Assembly (NCBI GenBank): GCA_046328995.1
Contig: JAXLVN010000002.1
Coordinates: forward strand, 1,156,305 to 1,220,304
Origin: JADJXV01 sp046328995
GTDB taxonomy: Bacteria > Bacteroidota > Ignavibacteria > Kapaibacteriales > UBA961
Direction: 5' to 3'
DNA: 64,000 nucleotides
Shown: one piece after another, positions 1 to 9,303 of the stretch
Layout of the letters: every line of letters starts with the position of its first letter
Numbering within the stretch: the stretch's first letter is position 1
The notes under the pieces: generated by a model
What the model was told of the DNA's origin: nothing
The model's database searches: none
Seen by the model: only the letters and a program-made list of their open reading frames with translations
Made by a program: the position numbers and the translations under genes

Positions 1-552
1 CGTAATCGTCGTGCCCGACCGTGATGCTCCCGGGATCAACGCCAGAGACTGCGCGCATCCTACTACAATAGCATCCCACCAGGAGATGGCATTGATATCT
101 TTTTTAAAGGATGCTACCCGCTCGGCTATCGCAAGAATAATCGCCAGTCCAATCAAGCTGAACGAGATCACGGACAAATCTTTCGTGAGATTTCCTTCTA
201 TAATTTTCTTTAAGCCGAGACCAATGACTACAATCGGAATACTCCCGAGGCCAATCATCCAGCCCATACGCGCATTCAGCGATTGCTGCTTGATTGGTAA
301 TCGTCCCGAGCCGAGGTTCTCTCGAAGAAAGGTCGCGGTAATCGACGAAATATCCTTAGCAAAATAGAGTAACACCGCAGCGAGAGTTCCAAGCTGAATC
401 ACGGCAACAAATGCCGTCCATTGCTCCGGATGCTCCGGCGATATGAGACCGAGTAGTTTCCCGGCTATGGTCAGATGGGCTGTACTGCTGACAGGCAGAA
501 ATTCAGTAAGTCCTTGGATGATACCAAGAAGGAGAGAGTGTAGAATGGACAT
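1..552 (-). CDS. uppP: Undecaprenyl-diphosphatase UppP/BacA, 3' end outside window
   Basis: Membrane enzyme that dephosphorylates undecaprenyl diphosphate and recycles the lipid carrier for peptidoglycan and other surface polymers. I translated it across the window edge. It opens MSILHSLLLGIIQGLTEFLP, and the family motif QGLTEFLPVSSTAH lies at about residues 13-26. The second signature PGASRSGTT falls at the last residues before the edge. Hydrophobic segments alternate with short loops as expected. 184 codons are visible; the family is usually about 260-280 residues, so the C-terminal third is missing. It lies 55 bp downstream of the GAF/GGDEF-like gene on the same strand, so co-transcription is possible. 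Identity is firm from the two motifs. Confidence 0.95.
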   Translation of the reverse strand, partial: MSILHSLLLGIIQGLTEFLPVSSTAHLTIAGKLLGLISPEHPEQWTAFVAVIQLGTLAAVLLYFAKDISSITATFLRENLGSGRLPIKQQSLNARMGWMIGLGSIPIVVIGLGLKKIIEGNLTKDLSVISFSLIGLAIILAIAERVASFKKDINAISWWDAIVVGCAQSLALIPGASRSGTTIT

Positions 553-607
553 GCGAAGTCGTACAAATAATCAGTAGCGTGTGTTGGATGGTTTTTATAA
601 AAAACAA

Positions 608-2974
608 TTATCCGAAGATAGACACCGAATTCGACTTTTGGAGTGCGAGCTGTAAGACATGCTGCGCATTTTGAATCAATTGGTCTGCAGACTCCTTGGG
701 CATACTTTCTGCTGCACCGATACTGACGGTAACCGTAAAGCGTTTGCCGAAGACATCAATGACCGAGCTCGCCACTTCTTTACGGATGCGCTCGGCCCAA
801 ATTTGCGCTTTCTGCGCTTTTTGTCCGATGAGAGCGACCGATAACGTCGTAGCGTCAATACCGCCGATGATATCATACGGCTTGGTATATTTCCGGATAA
901 TGGAGATAATATGAGTAATCATATACTCCATAATTTCAGGAGAGGTCTCGAGGGAGAAGTAATGGTCGAGATGAATAAGAACCAAGGTAATAGGCGTCGT
1001 AAAATCAGCCGAGCGGGCAATTTCCTCCGTTAAACGACTGTAGAACGCCGGTTGATTGAGCGTACCTCGCGATTCATCGATGAGTGAGGTGGTATGAAGC
1101 ATTGCCTGAAAGCGTAATTGCTCGATAATTGTACCGGTCTGCTCACCGAGAATTTCGAGGATATTGACATCCTGCTCGGTGATGCCGCCGCTTGGTCCCT
1201 CGACAAAGAGCGCGCCATAGTTATGCGTCATCGATTTCAGCGGTACGGATACGAAGTAGCCATGGGAGAGAATTGACTCGTTGTCCGCTACACGTGCCAG
1301 CGTCTCGTGGACAGGATTTTGGAGCGTAGTCTGAGCCGTGAGAATCGTATTGCCGATGAGGGTATAATCGAGGTCAATGAGCTCACCGGATATCGATGGC
1401 GCACCCTGCTCTTTCGTCAGGTATTGATGCACGCGCCAGACATTATGCTCATGGTCAAACATCCCAATCCCTATCGCCGAATATTCAATTGCCGCACTTG
1501 CCGACTCGACAAGTGCCGAACATATATCCATTTCATTTGTCGAGGATTGAGACACAAGCTGCCGGTAATGGCTGATTGCATCCAGTGCGCGAATACCCTG
1601 AAGTAAATCATACTTACCGGTGTAGCTCTGGACGAGACCGCTGATGAGCTTGGTAAAATGACCGAAAAACCCTACCGTAATGCCATCATATGCATCCGGC
1701 TGACGGGTATCGGCACAGAGTACACCAACGACAGTATTGCCGAAGAATACCGGAACACCGATAAAGGAGACTGTACCGGCCGCACGAACATAATATGGAA
1801 TTAAGTCAAGCTCGGCCGTGGGCTTGATCTCTGTAAGGATTTCCGGACGTCCGCCGAGGGCAATCTGACTGATGACATCATCATTCAGCATAAATTTCCG
1901 CTGCTGCGAAATAAAGTCGGGGTCATCGGAAATATAAGATTCTAATACTAATTGGCGCTTGTCATAATTAACCCAGAAAAACGCAGCCGTCCGGGCGGTC
2001 GTCACCGAACGGATGACCATCAGCACCCGCGAGAGCAGATAGTCAAATTCTTTACGCGGTTCGTTGTGCAGCCCGCTGTGCGGATACTCTTCCATCAGAT
2101 CTTCAATCTGAATATTCAATCGGGCACGCTTATGGCCGGCGCTCGACTCACGCATCGGCTCTGCTTCCTGCATCATTGGTGCTGCCGGCTCAGGAGCTGT
2201 CAATACTTGCTCGAGGGCAGCCGCAGCGAGAGGTGCTGCCGGCTTGGCTTCTTTGATAGTTTCCGGAGCTACTGCTCCCTTGACGGTAAATTCAGAATCG
2301 ACGGGCTCGGCAATATATGGGGTCAGTGATGGTGAAGCAGGCGGTACGGAGTCGGGAACTTCTGCTTGTGCATTCGATACGATTTTTTCAACGACACGGA
2401 CTTCGGAAAGATCATCGGCAAAGCCGGCTGTAGGAATGTCATCATCGAGAGTGTCATCGAATATCGTTCGTTTCTTTGGCGTCACTGCCGGTGTATCGGC
2501 TACCGGTATCAGTGGTGGCTCGGGCTCGATAAACTTACGGGCTACTTTTTTCTGCAGTTCATCCGGTAGAGGCGTGTCCTCGGCGACCGTATCGCTCATT
2601 TGGGTGTCCTCTCCGCCGAACGAGGTCGCAAAGTCATCAAAGACAATACGCTTGCCGGCTGCGCTGTCCCGCTTGACCGTCGTACGGAATTCCGTCTTTT
2701 GGCTCACGGGCTTCCGCGTGTACTCGACCGTTTCGGACAGACGCTGCGAGATGAGCATAAAATAGCCCACACCGCCAAGAACAGACACACAGACGCCAAT
2801 GAGACGAATAGGAAGCTCAGGTAAGAAGAGAGCAATGCACAGCCCGCCAATAATTGCAAGTAATGCAAATACTTCCGTTGAATTTGCCGGCGTTATTACT
2901 TTTCGAAAATCAAATGACCGTTTATACATACCAAAGAGGAGAGGAAGGAGTTCAAAATAATGCTGCTGCTGCAT
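608..2974 (-). CDS. Membrane-anchored GAF-GAF-degenerate GGDEF sensor protein
   Basis: Probable signalling protein of 788 residues. Two hydrophobic segments (about 34-52 and 56-75) anchor it. A charged, Pro/Glu-rich linker follows to about residue 290. Two GAF-like domains come next (about 305-445 and 480-620), then a GGDEF-fold domain (about 643-785). The loop that should read GG[DE]EF reads GGIDA, so the acidic catalytic residues are missing and diguanylate cyclase activity is unlikely. It may instead bind a nucleotide or act as a regulatory partner. I chose ATG at 2974 over a TTG four codons upstream; neither has a clear ribosome-binding site. It is followed 55 bp later by uppP. Ligand and output are unknown. 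Confidence 0.8.
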   Translation of the reverse strand: MQQQHYFELLPLLFGMYKRSFDFRKVITPANSTEVFALLAIIGGLCIALFLPELPIRLIGVCVSVLGGVGYFMLISQRLSETVEYTRKPVSQKTEFRTTVKRDSAAGKRIVFDDFATSFGGEDTQMSDTVAEDTPLPDELQKKVARKFIEPEPPLIPVADTPAVTPKKRTIFDDTLDDDIPTAGFADDLSEVRVVEKIVSNAQAEVPDSVPPASPSLTPYIAEPVDSEFTVKGAVAPETIKEAKPAAPLAAAALEQVLTAPEPAAPMMQEAEPMRESSAGHKRARLNIQIEDLMEEYPHSGLHNEPRKEFDYLLSRVLMVIRSVTTARTAAFFWVNYDKRQLVLESYISDDPDFISQQRKFMLNDDVISQIALGGRPEILTEIKPTAELDLIPYYVRAAGTVSFIGVPVFFGNTVVGVLCADTRQPDAYDGITVGFFGHFTKLISGLVQSYTGKYDLLQGIRALDAISHYRQLVSQSSTNEMDICSALVESASAAIEYSAIGIGMFDHEHNVWRVHQYLTKEQGAPSISGELIDLDYTLIGNTILTAQTTLQNPVHETLARVADNESILSHGYFVSVPLKSMTHNYGALFVEGPSGGITEQDVNILEILGEQTGTIIEQLRFQAMLHTTSLIDESRGTLNQPAFYSRLTEEIARSADFTTPITLVLIHLDHYFSLETSPEIMEYMITHIISIIRKYTKPYDIIGGIDATTLSVALIGQKAQKAQIWAERIRKEVASSVIDVFGKRFTVTVSIGAAESMPKESADQLIQNAQHVLQLALQKSNSVSIFG

Positions 2975-3017
2975 GATTTTTCGCAAATCTACGGAAAATA
3001 ATGCAACTATTTACCCC

Positions 3018-3407
3018 TTAATTCACTCCCTCGTCATTTTTTTTTGTTTCGGCTGCGGTGATGTCGCCACGAACGAACCATCCGCGGTGAATTAACCCTT
3101 TTTGAACCTCATAAATTGCCGTTGCGTGGACAATACTGCCTGCGACAAGCCCGCGTACGAGCTCCTCATCGATGACGACCGAACCGCAGACAATGCGCTT
3201 GACAAGTGTGCAATGCAAGTCAGGGCACTTGGCGAATTGCTCACCGTAGCGCTGCCGCATATTGATTTTACCATCACAAAATACTGCCCCTGTGAGCATA
3301 TCCATCAGTTGTACATCCTCTGAATAGGCGCTGCAGAAGAGATCGATATCGCGGGCATTATAGCCGTCAAGCTGTAGCTGAGCGGCCGATTCGGGAGAAG
3401 AGAGCAT
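3018..3407 (-). CDS. NTF2-like / SnoaL-type small protein
   Basis: A 129-residue protein that looks like the NTF2/SnoaL steroid-isomerase-like fold. It has an N-terminal helix (QLDGYNARDIDLFCSAYSED), the usual hydrophobic VQLMDM strand and a C-terminal VHATAIYEVQKGLIHRGWFV sheet region. The YNARDIDxFxxxYxxD pattern is common in proteins annotated as nuclear transport factor 2 family. Such folds bind small hydrophobic ligands or act as isomerases or dehydratases; no substrate can be named here. It ends 43 bp before the start of the GAF/GGDEF-like gene and could share its transcript. Confidence 0.7.
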   Translation of the reverse strand: MLSSPESAAQLQLDGYNARDIDLFCSAYSEDVQLMDMLTGAVFCDGKINMRQRYGEQFAKCPDLHCTLVKRIVCGSVVIDEELVRGLVAGSIVHATAIYEVQKGLIHRGWFVRGDITAAETKKNDEGVN

Positions 3408-3488
3408 GGAGTATATTTTAGAACAAGTAGAAGTAATCGGTTGTATGTAAACGCATCGTCATCAACGTGTCGATCAGCAGCATCGCTG

Positions 3489-4247
3489 TCATTTCTTCGC
3501 AGAATCGGACTCTTCGTCGTATTTATTATGCAAATGCACCGGCTTGGACTTCTTGCGGAGCTGGAGATTCAGGAATTCGACAAAGACCGAAAAGGCCATC
3601 GCCGAGTAAATAAATTCTTTCGGGATGTGCACGCCGAATCCCTCAAGGAAAAGCACCATACCCACCATCAAGAGAAACGATAGAGCAAGCATTTTGATCG
3701 TTGGATGGCGATTAATGAATCCACTGACAGCGTTGGCTGTGACAAACATCACACCCACGGCGATGACGACGGCAGCTATCATGATTTCAATCCGCTGCGC
3801 GAGACCAATAGCCGTAATGACCGAGTCGAGAGAAAAGACCAAATCAAGAAAAATAATCTGAATAATACTGCTCAAAAACGAAACTTTCTTGATCTTTTCT
3901 TCATCATGAAGGGCTCCTTCCAGCTTGTCGTGAATCTCGAGCGTGCTCTTGGCCACGAGGAACAATCCGCCTCCCAACATGATGATTTCTCTGCCGCTGA
4001 AGCCGAATTTCCCGATATGGAACCACGGCGTCACCAGCTGTGCAATTTGAGAAATACCAAGCAAGAGCAGTATCCGGAGAATGAGGGCAAGCGAGAGCCC
4101 GACACGCCTGGCTGAATCTTGTAAATTCTTGGGTAATTTACCGACTAAGATGGCAACGAAGATAATGTTATCAATGCCGAGGACAATCTCCAATACCGTC
4201 AGTGTGAGGAGACTAATTACCGAACTGAGCGAGAAAAGTTCTTCCAT
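3489..4247 (-). CDS. TerC family integral membrane protein
   Basis: Polytopic inner-membrane protein of 252 residues from the TerC/Alx family, implicated in metal ion (manganese) export or tellurite resistance. It shows the family acidic membrane motifs: EIVLGIDNIIFVAIL at about residues 19-33, and DLVFSLDSVITAIG near the middle, which starts the second half of the inverted-repeat fold. About seven hydrophobic helices are visible, with a short charged C-terminal tail ending ESDSAKK. Length is close to the short TerC form without CBS domains. It is transcribed divergently from agmatinase, with 56 bp between the start codons. Transported ion not determinable. Confidence 0.92.
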   Translation of the reverse strand: MEELFSLSSVISLLTLTVLEIVLGIDNIIFVAILVGKLPKNLQDSARRVGLSLALILRILLLLGISQIAQLVTPWFHIGKFGFSGREIIMLGGGLFLVAKSTLEIHDKLEGALHDEEKIKKVSFLSSIIQIIFLDLVFSLDSVITAIGLAQRIEIMIAAVVIAVGVMFVTANAVSGFINRHPTIKMLALSFLLMVGMVLFLEGFGVHIPKEFIYSAMAFSVFVEFLNLQLRKKSKPVHLHNKYDEESDSAKK

Positions 4248-4255
4248 TTATTTTG

Positions 4256-4263
4256 TATTTTTG
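4256..4263 (+). promoter_or_regulatory. Possible -7 element (TATTTTTG) upstream of agmatinase
   Basis: TATTTTTG fits the TAnnTTTG -7 element known for the Bacteroidota primary sigma factor and ends 40 bp before the agmatinase ATG. I see no well-spaced TTG at -33, so this is a weak call resting on one 8-mer. Confidence 0.25.
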
Positions 4264-4303
4264 TTTCAAGAATTGACTGTTTCACTGTAAAACGAAAGGT
4301 AAA

Positions 4304-5206
4304 ATGATGAAAGTTCTCGATACGACAAAAAATTTTTTAGCGATTGACGAAAAATTCTCTTCGTTGGAGACAGCGCAGGTCGCGATTGTGTCTGCGCCGT
4401 ACGAACACACGGTCAGCTACGGCGGCGGCACCAATCATGCGCCGAAAGAGATCCTCAAAGCGAGCGCATATGTGGAATTTTATGATGATGAATTCGATCG
4501 CGAGCTCTGCTTCGACGTAGGAATAGCCACGCTGAAGCCGATCAAATTCCACAAAAAACACGGCATCGAAGCACTCGATATACTCTATGGCGATGTCAAA
4601 GAAATGCTCGATCTCGGGAAGTTCGTCGTGACGCTCGGCGGTGAACACACGATCTCAACCGCGCCGATTAAAGCGCATTATGAGAAGTATCCCGACATGT
4701 CGATTCTCCATTTTGATGCTCATTCCGATCTCCGGCAGGAATATGAGGGCACTCCGTATTCTCATGCATGCTTCATGGCTCGGGTAGCAGAGTTTTTCCC
4801 GACCGAACGTATTACCCAGGTCGGAATTCGCGCCCAATGCAGGGAGGAAGCAGAGTTTATTAAAGAAAAAAACATCAAGACATTCTATGCCTCAGCTCTC
4901 CGCCGCGGAAAGCACGGTGCTAATTGGCAGAAAAACGTCGTGAAAACGCTCGGCAGTCAGGTCTATGTGACCTTTGACGTCGATTATTTTGATCCTGCCG
5001 TCATGCCGGCTACCGGCACGCCCGAGCCGGATGGATTCTTATACAGCGAGACGCTGAAAGTATTCCGCGAAATGGCTCTAGCCGGTAAGCAGATTATTGG
5101 ATTCGATGTCGTCGAGCTCGCTCCGATGGATAATCTCTCGCATCCGAATCTCACCACCGCACGCTTAGTGTATAAAATGCTGAATTTTGCATTCGCCGGG
5201 AAGTAA
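4304..5206 (+). CDS. speB: Agmatinase (ureohydrolase family)
   Basis: Hydrolyses agmatine to putrescine and urea in the cytoplasm with a binuclear manganese centre. The three metal-binding blocks are visible: GGEHTIS (about residue 111), DAHSDLR (about 138), and TFDVDYFDP with the following MPATGTPEPDG (about 222-240). The EPDG variant and the HSDLR loop match agmatinase-type rather than arginase-type enzymes. Its 300 residues are normal for the family. It stands alone, divergent from terC and closed by a good terminator 34 bp downstream. A second ureohydrolase, an arginase, lies at 33756-34667. Agmatinase versus a related guanidino hydrolase cannot be fully separated by eye. Confidence 0.9.
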   Translation: MMKVLDTTKNFLAIDEKFSSLETAQVAIVSAPYEHTVSYGGGTNHAPKEILKASAYVEFYDDEFDRELCFDVGIATLKPIKFHKKHGIEALDILYGDVKEMLDLGKFVVTLGGEHTISTAPIKAHYEKYPDMSILHFDAHSDLRQEYEGTPYSHACFMARVAEFFPTERITQVGIRAQCREEAEFIKEKNIKTFYASALRRGKHGANWQKNVVKTLGSQVYVTFDVDYFDPAVMPATGTPEPDGFLYSETLKVFREMALAGKQIIGFDVVELAPMDNLSHPNLTTARLVYKMLNFAFAGK

Positions 5207-5239
5207 TCTCATACAGATTCATACTGTCATGTGCTTGCC

Positions 5240-5271
5240 AAAGGGGATTCAGTATAAATTGAATCCCCTTT
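5240..5271 (+). terminator. Rho-independent terminator after agmatinase
   Basis: Perfect 11-bp stem AAAGGGGATTC / GAATCCCCTTT with a 10-nt loop, 34 bp after the speB stop. The T-rich tail is short. The hairpin also argues against a GTG start at 5272 for the next gene. Confidence 0.8.
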
Positions 5272-5313
5272 GTGTATATACTCCTTGTCAGAAATTCTCA
5301 CTACTTAATTGAT

Positions 5314-6924
5314 ATGACTATCTCTGCTATCTATCGTGCAATCAAATTGGCTTGCTGCCGCGCCGAAGGAGTCACGCCGGGTGTAAAACGCACCGCGGTA
5401 GCACAAGACATATATCGCATGCTGACTGTCGTACTTGCCGGTTCGATTTTCCTCTGCGCCTGCCGTTCGGCTGATTATCCAAACAGCGAAGAAAGCATCC
5501 GCCAAGCGCGGAGGCATGTGGAATTCCTGGCATCCGACCGCCTGCAGGGCAGAGGCACGCCGAGCCGCGAACTTGACAACGCTGCCGACTATATCGCACA
5601 GGAGTTTCAGGCCTGTGGTTTGGAACCGGTGAATGGGTCATGGTATCAGAATTTCTCTCTGTACCGCACTCAGATTGGCAGTGGTAATTCATTGATTATT
5701 AAAGATGTAAACGGTGCTCATGCGTTTGAGGTGGAACGAGATTATTCTCTCTTCGAATTTTCGGCATCAACCGCTCTGAACAATGCGGGACTCGCTTTTG
5801 CCGGCTATGGGATCACGGCGAGTGAGCAGAAATGGGATGATTATCAGGGACTCGATGTGAGGAATAAAGTCGTGGTGGTGCTTGCCGGTGAACCTTCTTC
5901 AACAGACTCGACATTCTTTGACGGCTATCAGCTCACGCGGCATGCCTATACCGGGACGAAGCTTCAGGCAGCGCAGTCACATGGTGCAATCGGGATGATT
6001 GTCATTGGTGACCCGCGCTACAATCCACTGCCTGATGCCGGAGCGTCGCACTTTAGCGCCGAAAATCCTCGACCGAAGTCTATTCGTTCTGCGCCATTGC
6101 AGAATTATCCGTTAACCGCAATCAGTGATTATGGTGCCTTGAGGTCAATCTTTTTCCCACACGATGATGACCTGACCCGCATCCTTGTGGAAATGTCCAC
6201 ACAGCGAACGCCGCACTCCTTTGCCTTGCCGCAGACGGTATCGGTCACTGTCAGCAAGTCTGATGAAATTCTTCCCGTCCGGAATGTCCTCGGAATGCTG
6301 CGCGGCACCGATGATTCCGGCTATATCGTGGTCGGTGCGCATTATGATCACCTTGGCGTTGATCCTGAAGGTGCTGCACATTCCGGTGGACATGACTCAA
6401 TCTTCAACGGCGCTGATGATAATGCATCCGGTACAGCCGGTGTGCTCTTGGCTGCCCGCATACTTTCCGGAATGAAAGAACGCCCGAAAAAATCGATTCT
6501 ATTTGTATGCTTTACTGCTGAGGAAAAAGGACTCTACGGCTCACAGGCATTCGTGCAGCGCTGTCCGATAAATATCTCCGCTTGCTCGGCAATGATCAAT
6601 ATGGACATGATCGGCAGGAATCATTCCGACTCGATTTCGATCGGGGGAGGCGCGCATTTCCCGGTACTTGCCTCCCTGGCAAAGCTCGCCAATTCTAAAC
6701 TCACGAAGCCGATGCTCATTGCAGAAAATATCGAGAAATTCTATCTCCGCGGCGATCAGGCAAGCTTTGCAAATGTGGGAATTCCGGTGGTCTATTTGAG
6801 TTCGGGCCTGCATGCCGACTACCATCAGCCATCTGATGAATCATCCAAAATCGACTTCGCGAAAGTAGCCCGCGTGTCCCGCTTGTGTGCAGAAACAGCA
6901 TGGAAAGCAGCTGCGGATAAATGA
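5314..6924 (+). CDS. M28 family zinc aminopeptidase, lipoprotein, with PA-like domain
   Basis: Secreted or outer-membrane-facing peptidase of the M28 family. The two-zinc site is visible: GAHYDH (about residue 340), NGADDNASG (about 365), AEEKGLYGSQ (about 403), NMDMIGR (about 428) and YHQPSDE (about 503). Residues about 150-270 resemble a protease-associated insert. The N-terminus has a hydrophobic segment ending in a lipobox-like LCAC, with the acylated Cys near residue 50. The start is uncertain: GTG 5272 overlaps the preceding terminator, ATG 5314 gives a long basic leader, and ATG 5419 gives a short leader directly before the lipobox. Substrate specificity (amino acids or peptides) cannot be read from sequence. 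Confidence 0.88.
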   Translation: MTISAIYRAIKLACCRAEGVTPGVKRTAVAQDIYRMLTVVLAGSIFLCACRSADYPNSEESIRQARRHVEFLASDRLQGRGTPSRELDNAADYIAQEFQACGLEPVNGSWYQNFSLYRTQIGSGNSLIIKDVNGAHAFEVERDYSLFEFSASTALNNAGLAFAGYGITASEQKWDDYQGLDVRNKVVVVLAGEPSSTDSTFFDGYQLTRHAYTGTKLQAAQSHGAIGMIVIGDPRYNPLPDAGASHFSAENPRPKSIRSAPLQNYPLTAISDYGALRSIFFPHDDDLTRILVEMSTQRTPHSFALPQTVSVTVSKSDEILPVRNVLGMLRGTDDSGYIVVGAHYDHLGVDPEGAAHSGGHDSIFNGADDNASGTAGVLLAARILSGMKERPKKSILFVCFTAEEKGLYGSQAFVQRCPINISACSAMINMDMIGRNHSDSISIGGGAHFPVLASLAKLANSKLTKPMLIAENIEKFYLRGDQASFANVGIPVVYLSSGLHADYHQPSDESSKIDFAKVARVSRLCAETAWKAAADK

Positions 6925-7311
6925 GAAAATACAATGGCTGATACTTGTACGGTGACTGCGTGTAACTATATAATTAAAAAGAAGATGCGCGTTCAGAAAT
7001 TACTGCAAAAAGCTTCAAAAATTTACTTGCTTATTCACCGATTGCGCAGAAGCCAACGAAAGCGATAATGGAATAGATGTTGTAGGGGAAAGAATGATGG
7101 AAGCCGTTGTACACAAGAAGACCGATTGCCTGCATTCTATACGTAGCAGTATGAGTATCAAATTTCTGCTTCGAATAGAGCTTGTACTGTCGATACTCCC
7201 TGTACCCCGGACACAGATGCTTTTTTCGACGATGGTATTGTTTCTAACAGAAAATAATACGCGGAAAAATTATGTAACGGCTATAAATGTAATCGTATCG
7301 TCTTTATAAGA

Positions 7312-7430
7312 GCGCTGTTATTCGGAGCCCTTCCGAGGGGGTGAAGAATCGAACATTATGGCACCGTCAAGCTGGTACGTCATCACGTGGTTTCGCTTCT
7401 TCAATCCCTACGACTCCTTCAGAATGACAT
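7312..7430 (+). repeat. Dispersed palindromic repeat, copy A (hairpin part only)
   Basis: Near-palindrome carrying GTGAAGAATCGAAC on one arm, GTTTCGCTTCTTCAATCCC on the other, and ending CAGAATGAC. It is the same family and orientation as the copy at 14323, but lacks the second (CACAGAG) half found at 14323-14682 and 49725-50074. Confidence 0.75.
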
Positions 7431-7506
7431 ATTTATGTATCAAGATTGGTCGGAGTACCGACGAAAAAATACGCGTAACAATAATAGATAAATGACGCTG
7501 CAAAGT

Positions 7507-7640
7507 AATTACCGTCGGCGTAAAAAACAGCACAAAAAAATACTGCAAAAAATAATTACCACCGCGTAAAAAACAGCTCAAGAATTACCATTAAAAAATA
7601 AAAAAAATGTCTAAAAATAATGTAAAAATTAATTACCGAA
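7507..7640 (+). repeat. Degenerate short tandem motif AATTACC...GCGTAAAAAACAGC
   Basis: AATTACC begins at 7507, 7554 and 7583. The first two copies (47 bp apart) both continue into GCGTAAAAAACAGC. The motif decays into A-rich sequence downstream. Not coding; function unknown. Confidence 0.5.
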
Positions 7641-8272
7641 GAAATTAAAACAGAAGTAATTTATAGCGTTAACAATTACTGTTGTTTAAAAAATGATATA
7701 CTTGTAATTGCTATCATTGAATGCTAGTTAAATAAGTACACGCAGGTACGGATAGGTTGAAAAATTTCGTTATAAATAGAATAAAAAGTCGAAAAAGCAG
7801 CGTAACCGTAGCATTGGAAAAGCCAATACTAAATGAGGAAAAAAATATCGTACTATGTACTTTTTTTGCAAGAAAAATAACTGTACTGTAATCCTGAAAT
7901 TACATCAATAACGTATGTCATTTCATTCGATAGAACGGTGCTGTTTTTCGAGGATAATGCTACGGTATTCTATCTGATGATTGCTGTCGGTGAGTTGTAA
8001 AAACTATACGCTGCTGCAACTGCCGAAATCAATATTATAAGTGAGTCGTACTGGTATAACCGGCTCTGACAATACGCTGGGTGTCCTGAGATTTGAATCA
8101 CGGTGATCCTACTCCGTGAAAAAAAATCGGTGATACTCTGCGCTAAAGAAACAAGCAAATGTCCTCAACATGTCTGCTATGCTCATGAGGATAACCGCCC
8201 GGCAGAATCCGGGTACCCTTCTATGTATTCTTGCCATGCACATTAATTATCTCAAAACGTCCTGGAGTATTC

Positions 8273-9208
8273 TTATGTTGTCGGTGCATCTGCCGGCAGC
8301 TCTTCGGGAGCAGAATTGAGCGGAGGCGTCTGATCGTTATTTTTCTTCCGTGACAGATACTTCCGGATGCCGGCACCAACGCTCATTATTCCCACGAGCA
8401 GTACTTTCCAGAATTTAAGGATGAGGGCGAAGAATCCTACTTTTGCCAGTACTTTTCCGGCTACCAGTCCGCCAATAGTCCAGGCCGCGACTTTGTCGGC
8501 ATTTTCCGAAAAATCAACATACCGGTGCCCTTCTTTGTAGGTAATGCAGTGGAGGACATTAGTAAGCTTGGACTTGACTTCCGACAGCTGATTCATCGAT
8601 GCGACAGCATTGAGATTATAGGTGCCTTTCCGTCCGAGGATACGTAAGTTGTAGTTTAATGTATTAGTTGACGCATCGCCAAATTGAATTTCTTTTGCCC
8701 AATGAAGCGTGCTGGATTGCTTGTCGTAAAACGGAGTCGATGCCCAGCCAATGAGCTTTACCGACTCAAAACCGAGACGTACTCGCTCGGGGTTCGCCTC
8801 CTCAGCCGACGCCTTCATTTCCTTCATTAAATCATCATAGTCGATATCGGCGGCATCATCATCTTTTACATATCCGATTTCATTAAACGTAATAATAAAT
8901 CCCCAGCCTTCGGCACCGAGGACGCCACGATTGGATGGGACGAGCATGCCGAGTATCGAACTGTCCACGGGATTTTCCCATAATTCCGAAACCACAAACA
9001 CACTTTGTTTTTTATCAAGAAACCGGAATCCGTCCGGGACCGCAATTGTTGCATTTCCTGTCTCCAGCTCAATGATGCCGGTTTGGTATTGGAGGGATTG
9101 CTCGATGGCATCTATTTTCATCTGAACACTATCGATGACCTGTGCGTTGACGAATGCAGTGATACATAAGACAGACAATATTGTAAGGGTTGCTAATTTC
9201 ATACACAT
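8273..9208 (-). CDS. DUF2167 domain membrane protein
   Basis: 311-residue exported or membrane protein with a cleavable-looking signal peptide (CMKLATLTILSVLCITAFVNAQ). It has the block pattern I associate with DUF2167: TIAVPDGFRFLDKKQS, NRGVLGAEGWGFIITF, YVKDDDAADIDYDDLMKEM, STLHWAKEIQFGD, LNYNLRILGRKGTYNLNAVA and GHRYVDFSENADKVAAW. A transmembrane region at about 250-285 is followed by a basic, Pro-rich tail. Molecular function of the family is not known to me. It heads a run of three minus-strand exported proteins of unrelated families (8.3-11.4 kb). A start at the internal Met (9202) is equally possible. Confidence 0.88.
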   Translation of the reverse strand: MCMKLATLTILSVLCITAFVNAQVIDSVQMKIDAIEQSLQYQTGIIELETGNATIAVPDGFRFLDKKQSVFVVSELWENPVDSSILGMLVPSNRGVLGAEGWGFIITFNEIGYVKDDDAADIDYDDLMKEMKASAEEANPERVRLGFESVKLIGWASTPFYDKQSSTLHWAKEIQFGDASTNTLNYNLRILGRKGTYNLNAVASMNQLSEVKSKLTNVLHCITYKEGHRYVDFSENADKVAAWTIGGLVAGKVLAKVGFFALILKFWKVLLVGIMSVGAGIRKYLSRKKNNDQTPPLNSAPEELPADAPTT

Positions 9209-9303
9209 AGTAATAAAGAGGTTGATAAGGGAGGTTAATTATAATGGATACATCGGATCAACAAGTACCGATAGCCACGGATTGTGAATTGCGTACAACA
9301 GGG

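Larger units (their letters stand above)
6925..8272. other. Gene-free AT-rich region of about 1.35 kb
   Basis: No ORF here looks like a real gene: the short frames have no family resemblance or ribosome-binding site. It contains one copy of a dispersed palindromic repeat (7312-7430) and a degenerate AATTACC-centred motif (7507-7640). Base composition drops well below that of neighbouring genes between about 7440 and 7960. It may be the remains of decayed or inserted DNA. Confidence 0.6.

Noticed and set aside
7094..7309. 71-residue plus-strand ORF in the gene-free region
   Set aside because: No ribosome-binding site, no family resemblance, and it abuts a dispersed repeat.
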